Shown here: one piece after another, positions 49,313 through 59,400 of the stretch
How the letters are laid out: the number at the start of each line of letters is the position of its first letter
Position numbering within the stretch: position 1 is the stretch's first letter
Origin: Euglena gracilis
Taxonomy: Eukaryota; Euglenida; Euglenophyceae; Euglenales
Direction of reading: 5' to 3'
Length of the DNA stretch: 64,000 bases
NCBI GenBank assembly: GCA_039621445.1
Contig: CP154957.1
Span: forward strand, 5,326,504-5,390,503
Notes under the pieces: generated by a model
Told to the model about the DNA's origin: nothing
What the model saw: only the letters and a program-made list of their open reading frames with translations
The model's database searches: none
Position numbers and translations under genes: made by a program

Positions 49313-50652
49313 CAGGGGGGGGGGGAAATTATGCGGTCCGCATTATTCCGCATTTTTCCGCATTATTCCGCATTATTCCGCATTTTCCCGCATTTTTCCG
49401 CATATTTTCCGCATTTTTTTTGTAAATTTTCCGCATTTTTCCGCATTTTCGCATTTGACCGCATTTTTTCCGCATTTTTCCGCATAATTTCCGCATTATC
49501 CCGCATTTTCCGCATTTTTCCGCATAATTACCGCATTTTTTCGCATAATTTCCACATTTTTCCACATAATTTCCGCATTTTTTGTGATTTTTTTTACGTT
49601 TCAGGTCAACTACAAGGTTCATTGTTTCCCCAAGTTTGATGAAGTCTGACCGCTCTTTTGAAGGGCAAGGATGGATGGACGTTGTATGTTTCCAGAAAGG
49701 GTGGATGTTCATTCGTGGTTTTCACACACCATTGTTGCCCCACTCGCTTCTTTAATCGATGATTTGTTTGCCACATATTCTTTGCTGAAATGTTTTTCAA
49801 AAGGGTCCTAGTTCAGGTGCAAGCCCAGTTTCTGCGTGATATGTTCATCAGAGTTTTGAAATCGTTGCAGGACGGTTTGAATGTTTGCTTTGAGAAAAGC
49901 AAGGAACAAATTGAGTTTTACCGTCAACTTCGCGTGCTCAACCCAAATAATTTGCCTCTTATGTCATCAGCTCCCACAGATTACTCAGCGTTGCGTTTGG
50001 ACGGATGTGATGAAGATTTCATACAATATTTGCAATGCACAAAAAGGGATATTGACGGCACAGAGGAGTTAATTGAATGGTGGAAGACGCACCGGCCATC
50101 TCTTTTTCGTGAACGTGTTTTGTTTCTGGTTTCCACCCCGGTCGCCACTTCAAGTGTGGAAAGGTTTTTTTTTTTTTTTTTACAGCTGGATGCCGATCAG
50201 TGGGCTTTGTCACAAAATGCACGGAGGTTGGAGTTTATGCTTCAATTTAATGGTGATTTGTCTGGGCGTTTCACCTCCCTCTGACCTGTTCGCATTGTTT
50301 ATTTGCGTCCGCGTCTTTTGAACAATGGACATACTGCCGCTGAACATTTTTATTGTGCTTTGTTTTTCCATTGCATTTTGGTGACTTCTGGCAAGCTTGG
50401 GCATCGGCGATGGAAATCAAATAGCATCGGGACCCTGCATATTGTGAGGTAGAAATATATCTGTCCTCTCCATGTGACCTGGGACTCCACAGAATTTCGG
50501 CATGTTTTCCGCATTTTCCGCATTTTTCCGCATATTTTCCGCATTTTTTTTCCGCATAATTTCCACATAATTTCCGCATTTTCCCGCATTTTTCCGCATA
50601 ATTTCCGCATTTTTTTCCCCGCCTGCCAGACCGCATAATTTCCCCCCCCCCT
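49313..50652. mobile_element. hAT-superfamily element with transposase remnant, GCAGACTG duplication
   Basis: The flanks 49305-49312 and 50653-50660 are both GCAGACTG, the 8-bp duplication expected of hAT. The ends are CAGGGGGGGGGGGAAATTATGC and its inverse, GCATAATTTCCCCC...CCT. Subterminal arrays of CCGCATTTTT/CCGCATAATT lie at 49330-49590 and 50497-50640. Inside is a frame with a hAT dimerisation domain (49790-50284). At 1.34 kb the element is much shorter than a full hAT transposon, so it is an internally deleted copy. Confidence 0.8.
49790..50284 (+). CDS. hAT transposase, C-terminal part (truncated)
   Basis: The 164-codon frame ends with the hAT C-terminal dimerisation (Dimer_Tnp_hAT) pattern: EWWKTH, then a hydrophobic stretch FRERVLFLVSTPVATSSVER (the P-x-x-SS-x-ER hallmark), and after about 25 residues the final helix ARRLEFMLQFN. 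In intact members this domain closes a ~600-residue protein with an RNase H-like DDE core and a BED zinc finger, both absent here. A run of T bases (about 50167-50181) adds an FFFFF tract where the family has F-S-x-x-G, so this copy may be damaged. It is probably inactive itself. It shows that hAT transposases exist in this genome and could move the short CAGG-ended elements. Confidence 0.7.
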   Translation: MFFKRVLVQVQAQFLRDMFIRVLKSLQDGLNVCFEKSKEQIEFYRQLRVLNPNNLPLMSSAPTDYSALRLDGCDEDFIQYLQCTKRDIDGTEELIEWWKTHRPSLFRERVLFLVSTPVATSSVERFFFFFLQLDADQWALSQNARRLEFMLQFNGDLSGRFTSL

Positions 50653-51139
50653 GCAGACTGAGTGCCGTATGGGTGCTTGATTTGATTTGGTGCAGTTCCC
50701 TGGCGGGTTGAGCATCTCATACGACTGGCAGTATTCATTGAATGCTGGCCGTGCACATCCCTTGCTCTCCGTTGTGGTGGGCTGAGGCCGTTGGGACTTG
50801 TTATCAAGGTCCTGCCTATGTTGACAGTGCTCCAGCGACATCTTCAGCATTCCTTCAGCCACTCCCTCTCCCAGTACATGCAACCCACCCACCCACCCAC
50901 CAAACCAGGGGTTGCTTTGGAAAATTTGACCCCCAGGGGGGGGGTCCAAAAGCGCCAGGCATAAAAAAATGGGCGAAAATGGATCGGAAAAAAGCTGTCC
51001 AGGACATGTTTGGGTCAAAAAAATCCATTTGTTTTTGCATAATTGGCAGTTTTATTCGACATTTTTTTTGCGATTTCGATTCTTTGGAACCCAGTTTGAC
51101 CCCGGGGGTCGGGCCCAGCCCCATCCCGGGACCCCTGTG

Positions 51140-51451
51140 CAGGGGTTTTTTTTAGTCTTGGACCCCCTCCCCCAGGGGGGGAGGGGGGGTAGGGTGGGTG
51201 GGTCCCTTGGACCCCCTCCCCCCCCTCCCCCCGGGGGGTGTGGGGGTAGGGGCTGGTGGGTATATCTTTTTCGGTGCCGAAGGCGCCGAAAATTTTGAGA
51301 AAGGTGCTATTTTCAGCATTTTTGGCCATTTTCGGGCAAAAGTGGGTGGGTCCCCCAGACCCCCCCCCTCCCCCGGGGGGGGGGGCCCACCCCGGGGGGG
51401 GCGGGTGGGTGCTGACCCCCTCCCCCCCCCCCGGTCTTAAAAAAACCCCTG
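51140..51451. mobile_element. Family-2 MITE, CCCCTGTG duplication, inside another repeat
   Basis: The ends are CAGGGGTTTTTTTTAGTCTT and GGTCTTAAAAAAACCCCTG. The flanks 51132-51139 and 51452-51459 are both CCCCTGTG. The interior is the fullest family-2 example here: CTTGGACCCCC, hairpin, TTTTCGGTGCCGAAGGCGCC, AAGGTGCTATTTTCAGC, GGCCATTTTCGGG, hairpin. It interrupts a CCAGCC-rich repeat (50935-51530) related to 55740-55980. Confidence 0.88.
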
Positions 51452-51529
51452 CCCCTGTGAGGGGGGGGAGGAAAGTCCGCCAGCAACCATTTTCCAGCCA
51501 GCCCAAATTTTCCAGCCTCTGAGTTGGAC

Positions 51530-53320
51530 CCCCGGGGGGTCCCCAAGCAATGCCCTGCACCAACGCCCCCCCTTCCTTCCGGCGCCACCTCTGGCCTATT
51601 CTCAGCAACCACCAATAATTGTCGAACCCGATGTTCAGCAACATGTCAAATTTTCGTCAACCCACCCACCCAACCAACCTCCCACAACCGAGATCAGAGG
51701 GCTGATGGAACCCAACTGGTATCACCACTGCAGCATATGAAATTGCACTTGAACAGCTGGTCTGACCCCAGTGCATGGTTTTATACCCTCACCCCGCTTA
51801 TCACCTTTCCCATCCTCCCCACTGTCATTTATCGAGTTTGATCGTGGTTGGATGCACTTTTCAGAATTTGTGACACCTGGCACCTGTGCGTTGATGATCT
51901 TTTGGCAATAAAATAAGCAAAGCGCCATTCTTTCATCACCTCCCCCCATTTTCATCCCAGGATTGTATTCATGGAAATCATGTTTACAGTGGTTGTGACT
52001 TTTGTGATTCATTGTGTTCTTAACGCTCCCCCCCCCTTGCCCAGTCCGAGCTTTGTCCCTCACTGAATATTCAAAGATTCAACTTGAGAGGGACAAAGGT
52101 GAGTAATAAATATCTGCAGTTTGATTTGATAAGGTGAACGATTTTCATCGTCCACTCCGAATGAGCTCGCTCTGGTTGATTTTGTCACCTGAGTTTAACC
52201 TAAAGCCCCCCCCCCCTGTGGTGCCATTCAGGGCACAGTATAAAATTTTTGGGTGGATCCTGCATTTTTTTCTCGCAAAAATGATCCATTTCGAGCAAAA
52301 AGTGCGCATATAGGAGAATTTCCCCCTCCAAACGTTGCCCACATGGCCAAGGATTTTAGCTGTTTTCAGTTGTTGAAAAATGCCTCCGTTCTACCTCTTT
52401 ATCAGAGTGAGTTTCAGGTGTTCACAGAGCCTGCATTCAGTTATTTTTCTGGCTGCGGACGTGTGTTCTTGATTTACCCTAAAAATTGGAACCCCTGACC
52501 CGTCATTGCGGTCCTAAAGGCGACCATTCTGGCAGCAGTCATTGCCGGGTGGAGGTGGTAAAATGTGTGATTCCACAAAGTCCGTGGAGTGACAGGTTAT
52601 ACTTTCAGAACTGTCCAATGCTTTTCTCGCGATTTGAAATAGAACCTTCGAATTCCTTTCGTGCCAGATGTCCGATGTCACAGGTTTTGAGGCTCGTGTT
52701 TTCATCTGAAAAAAGGGACCCCAAAACGACCCCAAAAAGGCCACAATTCCGGAATGGGTCTCGGATTGCGCGATTGTGCAAGGCAAGTCGACTTTTGTGA
52801 GCTAAGTGCAAAGTAGACCGCCTAAGATAGACAGATCCGGGGATTGTATCCAGGGGCGGGAGGGTGTTTACGCCGAGAAAACAGGAGGGAGGCGTAATGT
52901 AGAACCGCAATTTTTTTGCAAGTCAAACATCACAACAGAAACAACATAAAATTGCTCAAAATCCCTTGTTTATTTGTTCCATTATTCCCCAAGGGGGTGG
53001 AAGTTGGGTCCTTTTCAGGGGTGTATTTTTACCAACAACTCTTGCATTTATACTCCCCCACTTGTTCGGGTGGTGCGGTTGGTTCAATGGCAAAGAACCC
53101 CCTTTTGTGCAACTTTCCTTGTCCACAACCCCATCCCCCTATTAGACCTGCAACAATGAATGATTACCTTGCCCTCCCCGTCCAAGACATGGCAATGTTC
53201 CAGAAATGTGCCATTGACACGTGAGGTGGGTCAACGACACAAGGGATACGAGACCCAATTATCGTAATTTGCATTGTTGGTCTTGTTTCTTTGTGGGGGT
53301 TTTGTAAATTTAAGTACGCG
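51530..53320. other. Intergenic before the phosphatase gene: no gene recognised
   Basis: Several short open frames occur (for example 52253-52498 and 52486-52800), without any motif I recognise. No inverted-repeat element or tandem array stands out. The stretch could hold untranslated or poorly conserved exons. Confidence 0.35.
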
Positions 53321-53321
53321 T

Positions 53322-53342
53322 GCTTCTGCTGTCTTTTCCCAG
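53322..53342 (+). promoter_or_regulatory. Possible spliced-leader acceptor upstream of the phosphatase ATG
   Basis: The pyrimidine-rich run TTCTGCTGTCTTTTCCC followed by AG (53341-53342) lies about 90 nt before ATG 53433. It would be an acceptable trans-splice acceptor if the organism is a euglenozoan. It is also compatible with an ordinary 3' splice site. Confidence 0.25.
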
Positions 53343-53432
53343 GGGCTCTGTGTATGCATTGACCTCCTCCCGACTTCTGCGGCCATCTTGGTTGTTGCAT
53401 TTCCTCCCCTTGTTGTTGCGACTTTTCCAACA

Positions 53433-56400
53433 ATGAGCGGACTGAACCTGGACAAGTGGCTCGAGCAGATTCGGGAGTGTGAGCCGTTGCCAAGGGTTCC
53501 ATTTCCATTTGCCCTCCAGTGTTTGGCCAGCTTTTTCCAAGCTGTCAGCTGTGCAGGGGGTTTTTTTAGCCTTGGACCCCCGGGGGGGGGGGGAAGGGGG
53601 GAGGGAGGGTGGGTCCGGCCGAGCCCCCCCCTCCCGGGGGGGGTTCCCCCGGCGGGGGTGGGATACTTTTCGGCGCCGAAAATTTTTGAAAAGGGTGCTA
53701 TTTTTAGCATTTTTCGCAATTATTGGCCATTTTCGGGGAGAAATGAGTGGGTCCCCCGGGACTCCCCCCCCATGGGGGGGGACCCCCCTCCCTCCGGTCT
53801 TTAAAAAAGACCCCTGCAGTTGTGGTGTCATGTGAACTTTTTCTTAAATAAAAAGTTGTAATTAATTAATTCATTAATTAATTTGAAAGAAAACACCTTT
53901 TTTGTCTTTTAGTGCAAGTCTGCAACTGCACAAGTCAGCAACCATTCATTGTTGTTGTGAAATCAGATCACTGTTATAAGTCATGTTTGTTAGATAACCT
54001 TTGAGTTGGAAATTGAGTTGAAAAACCTTTGCACTGTCTAAGCTGTCTATTGGTAAGCTGCAATTCTGTTTTTGGGCTGGGTGAGGAGATCTGTGTGTAG
54101 GATTCAATGCATGTCCATAATCATAAATTTTTCTACCCAAATTGCCATCACATCACAAATCGTTGTTTGCTTTGTACCCCCTCCAAAAGACCCCGGGTCC
54201 ACTTTTGGGGTCTTTTGCTAAAAATTCCAAGGGGTCTTATTTTGGGGAGGTCTACTGGATTTTTGCCAGAAATCGACCGAAAAAATCTCCCCGTGGGAGC
54301 GTCGCGGGAGGGTCCAAAATTAAAGGTCCAAAATAAAAGGGCAGTTTTTGGCAACGAGCAAAAAAAATTGTCTCAAAAATTGCCAATTTTGACATAGGCA
54401 TACTCAGCATTTTTGGGCAAAAAATCAAACAGCGTCAAAAAATCTTTCATTTTGAGGCTGTTTTCACATTTTTAGAGGGTTTTTTTTTTGGATTTCCCCC
54501 CAAAAATCTCGAGGGGGGGGCTGATTTTTGCGTGTCCAGTTTTTCGTTTTTTTAGCTGAAAATCGGCAGGGGGCCTTATTTGGGGGGGGGGCCTTTTGGG
54601 GGGTCAGTTTCGATCCAAAATACAAACCAAGTGACCGTCGTCTGGCTCCACATTAGGGGGGGGGGCTTTATATTTGGGCGACAAAACCAAACTCCCTGGG
54701 GGGGCTTTATACTTGGGGGGGGTTTATATTTGGGGAGGGTTATTTGTAAAGTCATTTGGGGGGGGGGGGTTGCACACAGCTGTGTGGTGCTGGTAATTCA
54801 TTTTTTGGACGGATAGAATTGTCATATAAAAAGGAGAAAAAATTTGGCCCCCAAATATAACCCCCCCCTGAGGGTCTTGAAATCCCGTCCAAATATAAAG
54901 CCGGGGGGCTTTATAATTGGGGGGTTTAAATCTTTGTGTGCCCAAATAGCGTTCAGGTGAATCACCGAAAAAAAGATCCGTCCTCACTCCCCCCCCCCCC
55001 CTACAAGCAGGGAGGGAAGGCAAATGCTTGTCCCAGTGTCCAGCAAAACGGCCAGCCAGTGGATCCCCCCCGGGGGTCCTTGAGCAAAAGCCTGGTGGCT
55101 GTATTTGCAAAGGTCATCCAAATTGCCACTGTTTTGTTTTCCGATTCGCAGAAGCATTGAATTATGTTATAATTATCAGTAAAATCTGCATTTGACATTT
55201 GACACCAAACTGCTTTAAGGAAATATAGTTAATTTACCCATTATTGGTTTTGGGTATTGCCGCAGAGGGTCGGGGCCAAAGAAGTTAGTTCACTGAAATT
55301 GCAGGGGGCAAAGTAGTTTTGGGGGGGGTTTATGTGGTGTTGGCTGTTCTGTAGCTGGGTTGCTGGACCCTTTTTCGGCGTCGGGGTGGGCTCCAGCCGC
55401 TCCAATTTCCAGGTTGCCATAAAAAGAACCGGTTCATTTCTAATTGCTTCTTTTTTGCGAAGAAAAGTTTGTCCTTTTTTGTAACGTGCAAAATTTTGAC
55501 ACAAAACGGCCCTTCCACCGGCAGAAGCGGACCTGAAGAAACTCTGCCGATATGTGATCGAGATCCTCATAGAAGAGAGCAACGTGCACGTCGTCTCAAC
55601 CCCGGTGGTTATCTGCGGCGATATCCACGGGCAATTCTTCGACCTGTTGGAGTTGTTCCGCACAGGAGGGGAGGTGCATGAGGGCAACGACCAGGAAACT
55701 GTTTGGCATTCAAGTTGTTGATGGATGTGCTTGAGCAGGCTTCTTTTTAAAAAAAGGTTGCCCCCCAGGGGGGTGGGATGGGTCAAGAAATCGTTTTTTT
55801 CGCACAATTGGCAGTTTTTCTGGACATTTTTTTTGCAATTTTTATTTGGTCCCCGGTTCGACCCCAGGTTGGGCCCAGCTCCAGCCCGGGACCCCCATGG
55901 GGGGGGGGTCGGCCAGCAGCCTTTTTCCAGCTGGCCCAAATTTTTCCACTCTCCAGGCAGGGGCTGGAGCATTTTCAACCCCCGAGGATGGTCAAGTTGG
56001 GGTGGGCAGTGACACCCACCCATGTACACGTACATCTGTGTCCAAAAATGGATATTAGGTAATATCAGGTTGGTCGGGAGCCACCTGGCCCCAAAGCCCC
56101 CCCCCCCCCCCCCCCCCCCCCGCGTCCTGGGGTGCCTGTTATGGAGCACAGGGCACCCCGCTCCCCTCCGAGGTTTGTAAAACAAAAGCTTGTATTTTGG
56201 GCAATCGTCGCAGTTTCTGCCATGGTGATAGTGTTTTGAAGTAAAACCCTCCCCCCCCCCAAATATAACCCCCCCCCCGGGGTCCGACTTCGGGATTCGA
56301 GGAATGACCCCCTCCCCCCACCCCCCGGACAAACCAAAAGAGGGGATTTTTTTTGGATTTGGTGCGACCTGCATGGTCAAGGTTTTTGGCCTCGAAGAGA

Positions 56401-59400
56401 TGGTCAATGAGAAATATGCTCAAAAAAAGAGGGGGAAAGGACATTTTTTTCATGCATTTCCCGGGCACAGCACCAGAAGAAAAAAATTCGCTATTTTTTG
56501 AGCTTTGCCCCAAAATCCCCCAAAAAATTCTGAGCCATACCCCCCCCCCCCCAATTATATAACCCCCCCCCCCCCCGGACCTCAGGCGAAAAAATAACAT
56601 CCGGGGGGTTACATTTGGGGGGGGGGTGGCAGATGCCATGGGTTTCCTGCCTGGAACTACATCTTCATGGGGGATTTTGTGGACCGCGGGTACAACTCTT
56701 TGGAGACGTTCACCATCTTGATGCTGCTGAAGGCCCGCTGCCCATGGCTTCCCAATAAGGTCATTGACCGCCTGAGCCGTGCGGATTCTTGGGGGAGGTG
56801 GAGAGGTTGGCACCTGGCCACAAGTGACTGCACGCGTACGGCCGAAGGTCCTGGAGCCCAGCAAACGGCCATTTTTGACCTGTTCGGGGGGTAGGTCTTT
56901 CCCCTGACACCCCTGTCCCTCTCTGTCTGTGTGTGTGCCGTCCTGGATTTTATCTCCCCCCCCCCCTGATGGCCCGAAGCGCCGGGGGGGGGGGGGATAA
57001 GCTCAAAAGTCCAAAACTGAGTCCAAAATTGGCGAGTCCAATTTCTATGGACTCCCCTAGGCCATCACGTCGCAGTTAACATTTTTCGGAATTGGGTTGC
57101 TTTTGTTCTGGTTCATTTCGTTGTTGGTATTTTTTTTGGGCCAACGAAGGAACCTCTTTGTCTTTAACCCAATGACCTCCCTCCCCGTGTTAATTTCACT
57201 GTGTGAATTTCATTCTCCTGTTACAGGCGGTTTTTTACCAACCCCGGGGGGGGGAGGGGGGTCCGGAGTGCCTGTGAGTGCCTGCCCAGGAAGGCACTAC
57301 CCCCCCCCCCGGGGGGGTCGGATTTCGGCCTGTGCCCAGGCACATTCCTTTGAAAATAGGCCATTTTTGGCTCCCCGGCGCCTTAGGCGCCGAGGTTGTG
57401 CTAGGGCACTTTTGGCCGTGTGCCCTGCCCCCCCCCCCCCGGGGGGGGTCGGATTTGGAGTGCCTTGGGGTGCCTGCCCAGGCAGGCACCCCCCCCCCCG
57501 GGGTGGGGTCGGCACCAGACTAAAATACAGCCTGCTCCTGTATTTTGGCGTGGGGGGGGAAGGAAGGGAAGTGGTGATCCTCCTCCTCAACCATCTCAAA
57601 GCATTGCCATGCGGGGCGGTGTGGGGGCCCTGTTGGCATCCGAACCAGATCACGTTGCTGCGGGGCAACCACGAGAGCCGCCAGGTGACCCAGATCTACG
57701 GCTTCTACGACGAGTGCCAGCGGAAGTCAGGGCGGTCCTCAAGGGACGGGATTCTTTTTCTTTTTTTTGCAAAGGACTGCCCCTTAACGACTGCCCTGGC
57801 CTCTTGGCCAACTGTCATCCAGGCACCGAACAGGGTCGAAATAAACAAAATAAAAATAAAAATAATAAATAAATAATAAAAGGCAAACACGCAGTTTTCG
57901 ACGTTTTTGGGTGAATGGGCGATAGTCCAGGGAGAAATTACTAGAGAAATTACCTTTCCCCCGGAGTCGATCGACCCATTTTCGCCAAAATATGGCCGTT
58001 TTTGCATTTGTAGAATTCTCATTAAATACGCTGGGACATTTTTTTTTTTGCTTAAGGACCGCCCTGGCGGAAGTACGGCGGCGGGGACGCATGGCGGGCG
58101 TGTGCCGAGGTGTTCGACTGCCTGAACATCGCGGCCCTGGTGGACGGGAAGGTGTTCTGGGCACGCAGTTGCTCGGTTTGTAATGTTTTCCTTTCAAATG
58201 AACATGAAGGATTGCAATGTTACCTTGCATGCAGAAACACCTAATACAAAAATCTCAAGTCAAGTAAAATTTACGACTGTCCCGTCGGTCATTCAATGCC
58301 ATAGGTGGCCGCCTAGGCTGTAAGTGGATTGGGCAATAAGTCATTTGCTTCAGTCTTTCTTTAATACATCACAGTTTGAGGAAGGATTCCAGACCAAAGA
58401 AGATTTCTCAAATTGAAGCGTACGTGAGGTTCGCAATTGTGTGCGGATGTGTTCATGGTGGACTCAGCCCAGAGATTCGCTCAATAGACCAGATCCGGAT
58501 CATCATTCGCCGGCAGGAGGTTCCGAATGAGGGCCCATTCTGTGATTTGATGTGGTCAGTACAGGCATCATTTTGATGTTATCTTTTTTTCCTGGACATG
58601 AATGTGAAGTTATTGCTGTGTTCTGACAGAAAGCTGTGATGAACCCAGAAGTGGGTGACTGAGAGAACAACAATTTTCATTTGTGAACGCTTGGAGGTGA
58701 TCATGCAGTGTACGTATATCTGTGCACACACACACACATATGCGCGCGTGTGTGTCCATATGTGAGCATGGCAACAATGAATAACTACCCTGCGAGCGAG
58801 GGGCCAAGCAGTTAAACATGGTGAGGATCCCATTTCTTTGGCCAACTCCGATTTTTTGTTTCACAACCCGAATCCTGTCTTCTTCCGCTCATATTAGGGT
58901 TAGGGTTTGGATTGGGGTTGCACGTCCCCCTTTGTCCAAAAAACCCCCCTATGTCCAAAGACCATCCCCCCCCCCCTGGTCGGAGGACACCTTTTTGGAG
59001 ATTTGACCGAATTTTTGGCCCGGCACAAAGTGCTTGCCCGAAAAAATTTGCACCCAAAATCGGCTAAAATTTGGAGTGCCATTTCTGACACTTGTTGGGC
59101 AAAGTTTTTTCGACATTGCCCAAAATTTTCGGCACAAAGCGCCAGAAGAAAAATTCGACCTTTTTTGTGGGGTCAGGTCCCAGGTACCCGCCAACGTTTT
59201 TTTTGACCCCTTGTCCAACGACCCCCCCACCCCCAGTCGGAGGACACCTTTTTTGGTCCAACGACCCCCCCCCCCCGGTCACAGGACAGAGGTGACCAGT
59301 CGTGGACAGAGGGGGGGTACAATTTCAGGAAAGAGTTACCTCCCCCCAAATAAGGCCCCTCAACCCAAATGAGATCCCCCAGAATATGAACACCCCAGAT

